Shown: one piece after another, positions 8,808 through 17,078 of the stretch | Position numbering within the stretch: position 1 is the first letter of the stretch | Layout of the letters: each line of letters begins with the position of its first letter | Assembly: GCA_041389885.1 (NCBI GenBank) | Contig: JAWKRB010000005.1 | Location: 454,699 to 518,698, forward strand | Reading direction: 5' to 3' | DNA: 64,000 bases | Source of the DNA: JAWKRB01 sp041389885 | GTDB lineage: Bacteria; Myxococcota_A; Polyangia; Polyangiales; Ga0077539 | Made by a program: the position numbers and the translations under genes | Notes under the pieces: generated by a model | The model's database searches: none | Told to the model about the DNA's origin: nothing | Seen by the model: only the letters and a program-made list of their open reading frames with translations

Positions 8808-9584
8808 ATGGCATCGCCCGCTGTTCGTTACGTCTACCGCATCGCCTCGCAGCTCATGAACCCGCTGCGCTGGCCCCTCGTGCCCCGCGAGCTCGCCGAG
8901 TACGCCCGCGACCTCCGGGCCTACCGGCGCGAGGCCCGCGCCGCCGGCGTCGACGCGCGGCTGGACCTCGAGCCCGTGTTCTTCAACCGCGCGATCAACA
9001 GCCCCTTCGACAGCCACTACACCTACCAGTCCGCCTGGGCCACGCGCCGCATCGTCGAGCGCGCGCCCGCCGAGCACGTCGACGTGTCGTCGTCGGTCCC
9101 CTTCGTGGCCCAGCTCGCGTCGGTGCTCCCGGTGACCATGTTCGAGTTTCGCGCGCCCGACATCACCCTGCCGAACCTCACGCTCCGCGAGGCCACGGTG
9201 CTCGACCTGCCCCTCGACGACCAGAGCGTTCAGTCGCTCTCGTGCATGCACGTCATCGAGCACGTGGGCCTCGGGCGCTACGGCGACCCCCTCGACCCGC
9301 GGGGCACCGAGCGCGCCCTGCGCGAGCTCTGCCGCGTCGTCGCGCCCGGAGGGACCCTCTACCTCTCGCTCCCCGTGGGCCGCGCCCGCGTGGCCTTCAA
9401 CGCCCACCGCGTCACCGCGCCCCACGATGTGGTCGATCTCGCTGCGGCGCAAGGGCTTGTGCTCGGTGGCTTCGCCCACGTCGACGACGCCGGGCGCTTT
9501 CACGACCCCTCGCGCCCGGGAGACGCCGCGGGCCTGGAGTACGGCCTCGGCTGCTTCGAGCTCACCCGCCCCGCCGCGGAGTAG
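8808..9584 (+). CDS. DUF268-like / SAM-methyltransferase-fold protein
   Basis: The ATG at 8808 gives 258 residues beginning MASPAVRYVYRI; an in-frame start 20 codons earlier is less likely. The central region resembles DUF268 and class I methyltransferase folds: 'DVSSSVPFVAQLA' (residues ~95-110), 'ATVLDLPLDDQSVQSLSCMHVIEHVGLGRYGDP' (residues ~125-160), then 'ALRELCRVVAPGGTLYLSLPVG' (~175-195). The 'HVIEHVGLGRYGD' and 'PGGTLYLS' motifs are typical of this group, but a canonical glycine-rich SAM loop is weak. Relatives often sit in surface-polysaccharide clusters, and a glycosyltransferase gene lies 2 kb downstream. The substrate is unknown. Confidence 0.7.
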   Translation: MASPAVRYVYRIASQLMNPLRWPLVPRELAEYARDLRAYRREARAAGVDARLDLEPVFFNRAINSPFDSHYTYQSAWATRRIVERAPAEHVDVSSSVPFVAQLASVLPVTMFEFRAPDITLPNLTLREATVLDLPLDDQSVQSLSCMHVIEHVGLGRYGDPLDPRGTERALRELCRVVAPGGTLYLSLPVGRARVAFNAHRVTAPHDVVDLAAAQGLVLGGFAHVDDAGRFHDPSRPGDAAGLEYGLGCFELTRPAAE

Positions 9585-9592
9585 CGCCGCGG

Positions 9593-11626
9593 TCACAGCA
9601 CGGTGAAGGTCACCGTGTACGACTGGCACTGCCCGTGGTCGTCTTCGATCGCGAAGTAGTGAGAGCCCGCCGCGAGGTTGAGCCGCAGGTCGGTGTTGTG
9701 CTGCGTGCACGAGACCGACGCGCCGGGGCAGCTCGTGCCGCGGTAGAGGATGTCGCCCTCGTCGGTGCCGATGGCGAAGCCCGTGACGCGCACCGTCACC
9801 GTGGCCGAGCGCGTGAGGCGCACGACGTAGATGTGCTCGGGCGACGCGCCGGAGTTGCAGCTCGTGTCGACGATCGAGCTGCCCGCGGTGGTGCAGGTGG
9901 TGCGCGAGAAGGTCGCGGTGCCCGTGACCAGGATCGCCGACTGGCACGACGACCCGTTGCCGGTGCAGCCGTTGTCGGCGGCGCCGCTGCAGTCCTCGTC
10001 GGCGGTGTTGCCGCACACCTCGGGAGAGGGCGTGACCTGCCCCGCGCAGCTCGTGCTCCAGCTCCCGGCGACGCAGGTCTGCGTGCCGGGGCGGCAGAGC
10101 CCCACCCCCGAGGTGCCCGTGGGGCCGGTGTAGCAGGCCTGGGTCAGCCCCTCGTCGACGGCGCCGTCGCAGTCGTCGTCGACGTTGTTGCAGGTCTCCT
10201 CGGCCGGCGCCCCCGCCTCGCCGACGCATCCCCCGGCGCCCGCGACGCAGCCCGTCACGCCGGGCCGCGCGCAGGCGCCCTGCCCCACGGTGCACGACGC
10301 GCCCAGGGCGACCTCGCAGCCGTTGCTCCGCTCCCCGTCGCAGTCGGCGAAGCCCGCCTCGCAGCGGTACTCGCACGCGCCCGCCGCGCAGACCGCGGCG
10401 CCGTGGGGGTAGGGGCCGCAGCGGTCGCCGCAGGCGGCGCAGGCGTCGGGGGTGCCGAGGGGGGTCTCGCAGCCGTTGCCCGCGTCACGGTCGCAGTCGG
10501 CGAAGCCCGCCTCGCAGGTCGACCCGCAGCTGCCCGCCGCGCACACCGCCACCGCGTGCGGGGCGACCTCGCAGCGGCGGCCGCAGGCCGCGCAGTTCTC
10601 CGGGTCGGTGGTGAGCGAGGTGCAGCGCCCGCCGCACGCCGTGTAGCCTGACGCGCACACCAGCGCGCAGCGCCCCATCTCGCAGCGCTCGTCGAGCCCG
10701 CAGGCGACGTCGCACGCGCCGCAGTGGGCCTCGTCGCTCGCGAGGTCGCGGCACGCGCCGCCGCACGCGGCCTGCCCCGGCGGGCACGAGAGCCGGCACA
10801 CGCCGGCCTCGCACCGCTCGCCCTCGCGGCAGCTCGCGCCGCAGGCGCCGCAGTGCACGGCGTCGACCTGAAGGTCGCGGCACCCCTCCCGGCACCGGGT
10901 CTGCCCCGCGGGGCAGAGCACGTCGCAGCGCCCGGAGGTGCAGCGCTGCCCCGCCGGGCACGCCGCGCCGCACGCGCCGCAGTGCGCGTCGTCTCGCGCG
11001 GTGTCGACGCACGCGCCGACGCCGCCGTCTCCCCCCGCGCAGGCGGTCAGGCCCGCGGCGCACCGCAGGGCGCAGGCGCCGTCGACGCAGTCCTGGCCCG
11101 CCGCGCAGGCGCGCCCGCAGGCGCCGCAGTGCCGGGGGTCGCGCTGGAGCTCGGCGCACCCCGCGACCCCGCCGTCGCCCCCCGCGCAGAGCGAGAGCGG
11201 CGCGGCGCAGCTCAGCGCGCAACGCCCCGCCGAGCACACCTCGCCCGGCGCGCAGCTCGCCCCGCAGGCGCCGCAGTGCGCGGCCTCGGTGGCGAGCGAG
11301 ACGCAGCGGGCGCCGCCGTCTGCCTCGCAGGGCACGAGCCCGCTGGGGCAGGTCGCGACGCAGGCCCCCGCGACGCAGCGCTCGATGTCTCCGCACCTCG
11401 CCCCGCAGGCGCCGCAGTTCGAGGGGTCGACGTCGACCGAGGCGCAGGCCTCGCCGCACACGACCTGCCCCGGACCGCAGCGCGGCCCCGCGTCGACGAG
11501 CGCGACGTCGTCGGCGACGGAGGCCGCGTCGACCGGCGGCGCGCTCGGCGGGGCCGCCGAGGAGCACGCGGACAGGCCCAGGAACGCCCACCGCCAGAGC
11601 GTAGATCGCAGCGCATCACCCTTCAT
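9593..11626 (-). CDS. Stig1-like cysteine-repeat lipoprotein with MopE-type Asp motif
   Basis: The start MKGDALRS at 11626 places a lipobox-like 'LGLSAC' near residue 20; an alternative ATG lies four codons upstream. A short Asp/Ala stalk is followed by seven to eight Stig1-like six-Cys units (about residues 45-340). Next come two units with the 'FADCD(R/G)...NGCE' signature, and a 'NNVDDDCDGAVDEG' motif (about residue 495) typical of the putative metal-binding Asp repeats of MopE-like proteins. The last 110 residues look like a PPC/jelly-roll beta domain ('GSHYFAIEDDHGQCQSY'). The cysteines point to an oxidised, extracellular, disulphide-stabilised fibre. It is convergent with the DUF268-like gene, with an eight-base gap. 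Function unknown. Confidence 0.8.
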   Translation of the reverse strand: MKGDALRSTLWRWAFLGLSACSSAAPPSAPPVDAASVADDVALVDAGPRCGPGQVVCGEACASVDVDPSNCGACGARCGDIERCVAGACVATCPSGLVPCEADGGARCVSLATEAAHCGACGASCAPGEVCSAGRCALSCAAPLSLCAGGDGGVAGCAELQRDPRHCGACGRACAAGQDCVDGACALRCAAGLTACAGGDGGVGACVDTARDDAHCGACGAACPAGQRCTSGRCDVLCPAGQTRCREGCRDLQVDAVHCGACGASCREGERCEAGVCRLSCPPGQAACGGACRDLASDEAHCGACDVACGLDERCEMGRCALVCASGYTACGGRCTSLTTDPENCAACGRRCEVAPHAVAVCAAGSCGSTCEAGFADCDRDAGNGCETPLGTPDACAACGDRCGPYPHGAAVCAAGACEYRCEAGFADCDGERSNGCEVALGASCTVGQGACARPGVTGCVAGAGGCVGEAGAPAEETCNNVDDDCDGAVDEGLTQACYTGPTGTSGVGLCRPGTQTCVAGSWSTSCAGQVTPSPEVCGNTADEDCSGAADNGCTGNGSSCQSAILVTGTATFSRTTCTTAGSSIVDTSCNSGASPEHIYVVRLTRSATVTVRVTGFAIGTDEGDILYRGTSCPGASVSCTQHNTDLRLNLAAGSHYFAIEDDHGQCQSYTVTFTVL

Positions 11627-11669
11627 CGGTGTCGGCATCCTAGCGCGCGCTCGCCGCCGCGCGGAGTTC

Positions 11670-12830
11670 TCAGGGGATTCTCAGCCGAGAGCCCTCGCGG
11701 AGCAGCCGCGTCTCGTAGAGGGTGCCGCGCCACACGACCCCGCCGCGAAGGAGCGACAGGATCCCCCCTCGCATCGCGGCGTAGACGAACACCAGCGTCG
11801 CGAGGGGCAGCAGGGGGACCCGGCTCAGCCTGCGCCCCATGCGCCACACCGCGGCGGCGCTCACGCCGACCATCAGGGCGCCGGTGACCGCCGCGACCAG
11901 CCGCGCCGCGGGCCACGGCAGCGCGAGGCCCGCGAGCCACCCGAACTCGATCGCGAGGAGCAGCGCCGAGGTCGCGGTCAGCCGCGCCATCGAGTAGCGC
12001 CCGAGCACCGCGAAGCTGTTCTTCTCGACGCCGTGCACGAAGGCGCGCACCGAGGGGTAGAAGTCGAGGGAGATCCAGCCGATGCAGTCGTACACCGCCG
12101 TGCGGGCGCCGCTCGCCTTGAGCATCTGCGCGAGGGCGACGTCGTCGGCGACCTCGAGCTTGAGCCAGGGCAGCCCCGCCGTGCGGCGGTAGGCCTCGCG
12201 GCGAAAGAGGTTGAACAGCCCGCCGCCCACCGCGGCGTCGCTGCGGGGGTCTGAGACGGCCCACAGCCTGCCGGCGAGGATCAGGTTGCGGCCGAAGACG
12301 TCGATCACCGCGTCGAGCATCGGGCGCTGCGGACGAAAGGTCGGCAGCGCGCCGAAGTGGTCGAGGCCCCGGGCGGTGCAGGCGGCGAGCACGCGGCGGA
12401 GGGTGCCCGGCGCGAAGTGCACGTCGGCGTCGCTGAGCAGCACCCACTCGCCCGTCGACGCCTCGACGCCGCGGTGCATCGCGTGGAGCTTGCCGAGCCA
12501 CCCCTCGGGGAGCTCGTCGAGGTGAATGACCTTGAGCCGCGGGTCTTCGGCGGCGATCCGGTCGAGGATCGCGCCGGTCGCGTCGGTCGAGCGGTCGTTC
12601 ACGGCGACGACCTCGAGGGCGGGGTAGCCGTCGTTGAGGCGGGCGCGCAGGGCAGCCTCCACGTCGTCGGCCTCGTCTCGGGCGGCGATGATCAGCGAGA
12701 CCGTCGGCCACGTGGCGGGCTCGGGCGACTCGTCGTCGCCCAGACGAGGCACCTCCCGCGCGGTGCGCGCGATGGCGTAGGCGCCCCAGCACCACGCGAG
12801 CGTCGAGACCGCGAGCAGGACCAGGTTCAT
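11670..12830 (-). CDS. Membrane glycosyltransferase family 2, HpnB-like
   Basis: The frame is open to 14156, but only the last 386 residues look like protein. I chose the ATG at 12830 because it opens with the membrane helix 'MNLVLLAVSTLAWCWGAYA'; the next candidate, at 12905, is eight bases from the divergent gene. GT2 features are 'TVSLIIAARDEADDVEAAL' (residue ~45), 'VVAVNDRSTDATGAI', 'LPEGWLGKLHAMHRG' and the nucleotide/metal site 'WVLLSDADVHF' (~residue 135). Two or three C-terminal membrane helices follow (residues 280-350). The GWLGK...AM...G pattern matches the hopene-associated HpnB group and related lipid glycosyltransferases. The acceptor is probably a membrane lipid, but whether hopanoids are involved cannot be told without other hpn genes, none of which are in the window. 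Confidence 0.75.
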   Translation of the reverse strand: MNLVLLAVSTLAWCWGAYAIARTAREVPRLGDDESPEPATWPTVSLIIAARDEADDVEAALRARLNDGYPALEVVAVNDRSTDATGAILDRIAAEDPRLKVIHLDELPEGWLGKLHAMHRGVEASTGEWVLLSDADVHFAPGTLRRVLAACTARGLDHFGALPTFRPQRPMLDAVIDVFGRNLILAGRLWAVSDPRSDAAVGGGLFNLFRREAYRRTAGLPWLKLEVADDVALAQMLKASGARTAVYDCIGWISLDFYPSVRAFVHGVEKNSFAVLGRYSMARLTATSALLLAIEFGWLAGLALPWPAARLVAAVTGALMVGVSAAAVWRMGRRLSRVPLLPLATLVFVYAAMRGGILSLLRGGVVWRGTLYETRLLREGSRLRIP

Positions 12831-12912
12831 CACCGCCGCCAGGGTCGCACGAAACCCCCGCCCGTCGCACGGCTCGCGCTCGCGCGGCGGCGAGTCGTCG
12901 TACATTGGTCCG

Positions 12913-15813
12913 ATGCGTCGCCTACGCCTCGCGCTGGCCCTCGCGCTCCTCGGGTGCACGACCTCGTTCGAGACCACGAGCCTCAGGGCTCGCGACGCGG
13001 GCGCGAGCGACGCGGGGCCCGACGTCATCGCCGCCGACCGGAGCGACGTCGACGCGCCCGCCGGGGACGCCCCCGAGGCCGACCTCCCCGCGGCCGACGT
13101 CCCCGCCGACGCGCGCGACGTGGCCGACGGTGCGGCGTGCGGCGTCGCGGGGCGGCCGTGCTGCGCCGCCGCGGCGTCGGCGTGCGTCGGCGACACGGTC
13201 TGCAACGAGGGCATGTGCGTCGCCTGCCCGGCGAACACCGTGGCCTGCGCGTCGGCCTGCGTCGACCTGCGGACCAGCCTCCGCCACTGCGGCCGCTGCG
13301 GCGGCGCCTGCGCCGAGGGGCAGAGCTGCGTCGGCGGCACCTGCACCCTCGTGTGCCCGACCTCGCTCAACGCCTGCGGCGACCGCTGCGTCGACCTGGC
13401 GCACAACGCCTCGCACTGCGGCCGCTGCGACGAGGCGTGCGTCGGCGGCGCGGTGTGCGAGGGCGGCGCCTGCATCGTGTCGTGCTCCCCCGGGCAGACC
13501 GTGTGCGCGGGGGGCTGCGTGAACACCCAGAGCGACGCGAGCCACTGCGGCGGCTGCGGCCGCGCGTGCGCCCTCCCCAACGCCGTCGCCCGCTGCGCGG
13601 CGGGCGCGTGCGGCGTCGCCGCCTGCGACGCGGGCTTCGGCGACTGCGACAACGACCCCGCCAACGGCTGCGAGACCTCGCTGAGCTCCCTCACGAGCTG
13701 CGGGCGCTGCGGCCAGCGCTGCGAGGTCACGGCGGGATCCGCGGCGTGCGTCGAAGGCCGCTGCTCGGTGGGGGCGTGCAGCGAGGGCTTCGGCGACTGC
13801 GACGCGAACCCCGCCAACGGCTGCGAGACCGACCTCCGCCGAGACCCTCGCAACTGCCGCAGCTGCGGCTTCGTCTGCGTCAGCGCGACGGGCGTGGCGA
13901 CCTGCACCAACGGCGAGTGCGGCTCGTCGAGCGTCGTGTGCCCCGCGAACCGCGCGGAGTGCGGGGGGGTCGACCCGACCGACTGCGAGGCCGACCTCCG
14001 CTCGCCCTTGAGCTGCGGCCGCTGCGGCAACGTGTGCGCGCTGCCGAACGCGGAGAACGGCTGCTCGGGCGGGAGCTGCACGGTGGCCAGGTGCATGCCG
14101 GGATACGGCGACTGCGACTCGACCGCCGCGAACGGCTGCGAGGTCGACCTCAACAACAGCGCCTCGCACTGCGGCGCCTGCGGTCGCGCGTGCGCCCTCC
14201 CTCACGCCGTGCCCCGGTGCGCGCGAGGGGGCTGCGCCATCGCCAGCTGCGAGCAGGGATTCGCGGACTGCGACGGCGACGCGGCCAACGGGTGCGAGGT
14301 CGACCTCCGCGCGTCGGTCACGAACTGCGGCGCCTGCGGGTCGCGCTGCCCGACCGCGAACAGCACCGCCGCCTGCGTCGAGGGGCAGTGCGCGGTCGGC
14401 GCCTGCTCGCCGGGGTACTCGAATTGCGACGGCAACGTCAGCAACGGCTGCGAGGTGCGAACCTCCCAGGACGTCGCCAACTGCGGCACCTGCCAGAACG
14501 CCTGCGTGCTGCCCAACGCCACCCCCGAGTGCTCGAGCGGCGCGTGCCGCGTCCAGCGCTGCGCCGACGATTTCGCCAACTGCGACGGCAGCGCGAGCAA
14601 CGGGTGCGAGGTCGACCTCCGCACCTCCGTCCAGCACTGCGGGGGCTGCGACCAGCGCTGCGTCGTCGCCAACGGCACGGGCGCCTGCGTCGCGAGGTCG
14701 TGCGCCGTGGGCGCGTGCAACAGCGGCTTCGCGGACTGCGACAACCGCCCGGGCAACGGCTGCGAGACCAGCCTGAACACCAACGCGAACTGCGGCGGCT
14801 GCGGGAGGGCCTGCGCGATGGGCACCATGTGCACCGGCGGGCAGTGCACCTCGACCTGCGCGGCGGGCACGGTCCTCTGCGGGGGCGCGTGCGTCGACAC
14901 GTCGAGCAGCGCGTCGCACTGCGGGGGCTGCGGCGCGGCGTGCCCGGGGCGGCCGAACGCGGTCGCGACCTGCGCGGCGGGGCGCTGCGGCATCGCGTGC
15001 AACGCGGGCTTCGGCGACTGCGACGGCGACCCCGGCAACGGGTGCGAGACCCGCCTCGACACGCTCTCGAACTGCGGCCGCTGCGGCGTCGCCTGCGCGA
15101 ACGCGCCGAACGCCGTCGGGTACTGCTCGGGCGGAGCCTGCCAGCTCACGTGCCAGGGGACCTTCAGGAACTGCGACGGAGACGCGACCAACGGCTGCGA
15201 GGTGAACGTTGCCAGCGACCCGGGCAATTGCGGCGGGTGCCTCAACCGCTGCCCGCGGCGGCCCAACAGCCTGCCCGTCTGCCGACAGGGCGCCTGCGGG
15301 ATCGAGTGCAACTTCGGATGGGGAGACTGCCTGCAGACCGCGCCGGGCTGCGAGACCAACCTCCTCGGCCTGTCCTACCGCTGCGGGAGCTGCATCGGCG
15401 TCTGCATCGACCGGACGTGTCGGGGCGGCGTGTGCACCCGCTGCTCGGGGACCGAGACCACCTCCTGCCCCGACAGCGTCATCAGCGGACAGGACGGCTG
15501 CGGAATCGACCTGCGCACCGACGTGAGACACTGCGGCGCCTGCGGACAGGTCTGCCCCGCGTCGGGCACCCGGCTCAACCACGCCACCTACACGGGCTCC
15601 TGCGCGAACAGCGCGTGCCAGCTCGCCTGCGAGGGCACCTGGCGCGACTGCGACGGCAACTGGCAGAACGGCTGCGAGGTGAACGTCGCCTGCGACCGCG
15701 AGCGCTGCGGGGCCTGCGGGACTCAGTGCGCGTCTGCGTCGGTGTGCTGCGGGGGGACCTGCCAGCCCGCGTCGGCGCCGAGCTGCAACCTCTCCGCGCC
15801 GGGCTGCCGTTGA
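12913..15813 (+). CDS. Large Stig1-like / NGCE-repeat cysteine-rich lipoprotein (about 17 units)
   Basis: The ATG at 12913 begins a 966-residue protein. The lipobox is 'LALLGC' (Cys15), followed by an Asp/Ala/Pro stalk to about residue 75. The rest is a continuous array of about 17 cysteine units. The first three are Stig1-like (C.aC..L..HCGRCGgaC). Later units alternate with a 'GFGDCD.dpANGCE(T/V)DL' module, giving a regular rhythm of about 50-60 residues. There is no separate C-terminal domain; the array runs to the end. This predicts a long, rigid, disulphide-rich rod anchored in the outer membrane. Its TGA overlaps the TTG start of the next gene, so the rod and the PQQ-type propeller lipoprotein are probably made together. 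Function unknown. Confidence 0.8.
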   Translation: MRRLRLALALALLGCTTSFETTSLRARDAGASDAGPDVIAADRSDVDAPAGDAPEADLPAADVPADARDVADGAACGVAGRPCCAAAASACVGDTVCNEGMCVACPANTVACASACVDLRTSLRHCGRCGGACAEGQSCVGGTCTLVCPTSLNACGDRCVDLAHNASHCGRCDEACVGGAVCEGGACIVSCSPGQTVCAGGCVNTQSDASHCGGCGRACALPNAVARCAAGACGVAACDAGFGDCDNDPANGCETSLSSLTSCGRCGQRCEVTAGSAACVEGRCSVGACSEGFGDCDANPANGCETDLRRDPRNCRSCGFVCVSATGVATCTNGECGSSSVVCPANRAECGGVDPTDCEADLRSPLSCGRCGNVCALPNAENGCSGGSCTVARCMPGYGDCDSTAANGCEVDLNNSASHCGACGRACALPHAVPRCARGGCAIASCEQGFADCDGDAANGCEVDLRASVTNCGACGSRCPTANSTAACVEGQCAVGACSPGYSNCDGNVSNGCEVRTSQDVANCGTCQNACVLPNATPECSSGACRVQRCADDFANCDGSASNGCEVDLRTSVQHCGGCDQRCVVANGTGACVARSCAVGACNSGFADCDNRPGNGCETSLNTNANCGGCGRACAMGTMCTGGQCTSTCAAGTVLCGGACVDTSSSASHCGGCGAACPGRPNAVATCAAGRCGIACNAGFGDCDGDPGNGCETRLDTLSNCGRCGVACANAPNAVGYCSGGACQLTCQGTFRNCDGDATNGCEVNVASDPGNCGGCLNRCPRRPNSLPVCRQGACGIECNFGWGDCLQTAPGCETNLLGLSYRCGSCIGVCIDRTCRGGVCTRCSGTETTSCPDSVISGQDGCGIDLRTDVRHCGACGQVCPASGTRLNHATYTGSCANSACQLACEGTWRDCDGNWQNGCEVNVACDRERCGACGTQCASASVCCGGTCQPASAPSCNLSAPGCR

Positions 15814-17042
15814 CCCGCGTCGCGCTCGTCGGCGTCGCGCTCCTGGCCTCCGCGTGCCGCCGCGGAGCAGCCCCGAGGGACGCGCCCGCCGCCGCGGAGC
15901 TCCCCGCCGCGCCGCGCGAGGTGCCGCCCCCCCCGCGCCCCCGGGAGGCGCCCCCCGCGCCCGCGCGCCCCTCGCAGTTTCGCCTCGACCCCTCCCACAC
16001 GGGACGCAGCGGATACCGGCTCCCGCGCACGCCGCGGGTGCTGGCCCGGCTGCACACCGGGGGGAGGGTGAGCGCGCAGGTCATCGCCGCCGACGACGAC
16101 CTGCTGGTGGTCGGCTCCCACGACGGCGTGGTGTACGGGCTGACCGCGACGCTCCGACGGCGCTGGCGCGTGGCCACGGGAGACAGGGTGTACAGCACGG
16201 CGCTGAGCGTGTCTGAAGGGCTGTATGTGGGCAGCGACGTCGACCGCTTTCTCTCCCTCGACCGCCGCGGCGGCGTGCGGGTCGCCCTCGCCACCGAGGA
16301 CGACGCCGACACCGCGGCGACGGCGGCGCCCGACGGCTCCCTCCGCTTCGCCTCGGGGCGCACCGTGTACGCCGCCGAGCGGGACCTCACCGTGCGCTGG
16401 CGCTTCGACGCGGGCAGCAAGGTGTTCTCCAGCCCCGCGGTGACCGCCGAGGGCGGGGCGGTGTTCGGCTCGCAGGACGACCACCTGTACGCGCTCGGGG
16501 CCGACGGGGCACTCCGCTGGCGCGTGCGCACCGGCGGCGACGTCGACGCGACGCCCGCCCTCGACGCCGCGGGGAACGTCTACGTCGGCAGCGACGACGG
16601 CCACGTCTACTCGGTCGCCCCCGACGGCGCGCTGCGATGGCGGCGGAGCGTCGGCGGGTACGTGCGCGCGGGCGCCGCGCTGGGGCTCGACCGGACGCTG
16701 GTGGTGGGCACCTTCGGCCCGCGGGTGCGCGTCGTCGCCCTCGACATGGACGACGGGCGCGAGCGCTGGTCCCTCGCGATCCCCTCCGCGCCGACGCGCG
16801 ACGTGGGCGTGGCGAGCGCCGCGCTGGTCGACCGCGAGGGCTGGTACGCGGTGGGGGCGCCCGACGACCGCGTGTACATCCTCGACGCGCTCGGGCGCGT
16901 GGTGCACAGCGTGCAGCTCGGCGCCGACGTCGACAGCCCGCCGGTGCTCCTGCGAGACGGGGTGATCGCCGTGGGCTGCGACGACGGCGACGTGTACCTC
17001 CTGGGCGAGGGCGAGTTCGACGCGTGTGTCACGAGTCCGTGA
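15810..17042 (+). CDS. PQQ-like beta-propeller lipoprotein
   Basis: A TTG start at 15810 overlaps the stop of the previous gene (TTGA). It is chosen because the lipoprotein signal 'VALVGVALLASAC' follows directly, with the lipid-attachment Cys at about residue 15. A Pro/Ala/Arg-rich linker runs to residue 55. Residues 60-410 form PQQ-like blades with clear repeats: 'VVGSHDGVVYGL', 'YVGSDVDRFLSL', 'VFGSQDDHLYALG', 'YVGSDDGHVYSV', 'VGCDDGDVYLL'. The A-G-D-G-x-(L)-R-W strand between blades ('DGALRWRVRTGGDVDATPAL') is typical. BamB and quinoprotein dehydrogenases share this fold; no PQQ-binding or calcium-binding residues are evident, so a scaffold role is more likely than catalysis. It is one of several lipid-anchored propellers in the window. 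Confidence 0.8.
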   Translation: MTRVALVGVALLASACRRGAAPRDAPAAAELPAAPREVPPPPRPREAPPAPARPSQFRLDPSHTGRSGYRLPRTPRVLARLHTGGRVSAQVIAADDDLLVVGSHDGVVYGLTATLRRRWRVATGDRVYSTALSVSEGLYVGSDVDRFLSLDRRGGVRVALATEDDADTAATAAPDGSLRFASGRTVYAAERDLTVRWRFDAGSKVFSSPAVTAEGGAVFGSQDDHLYALGADGALRWRVRTGGDVDATPALDAAGNVYVGSDDGHVYSVAPDGALRWRRSVGGYVRAGAALGLDRTLVVGTFGPRVRVVALDMDDGRERWSLAIPSAPTRDVGVASAALVDREGWYAVGAPDDRVYILDALGRVVHSVQLGADVDSPPVLLRDGVIAVGCDDGDVYLLGEGEFDACVTSP

Positions 17043-17069
17043 TTGAAAGCGACGCGGGGACGGTAGACC
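17043..17069 (+). promoter_or_regulatory. Possible weak promoter for glgC
   Basis: TTGAAA at 17043-17048 and TAGACC at 17064-17069 are separated by 15 bases, shorter than ideal. The -10-like element ends ten bases before the ATG, giving a near-leaderless message as proposed for other genes here. Confidence 0.25.
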
Positions 17070-17078
17070 ATCGCGCCC

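Noticed and set aside
11670..14156. 828-residue glycosyltransferase using the upstream start
   Set aside because: The first 440 codons are antisense to the 12913 lipoprotein gene; only the part from 12830 matches the GT2 family.
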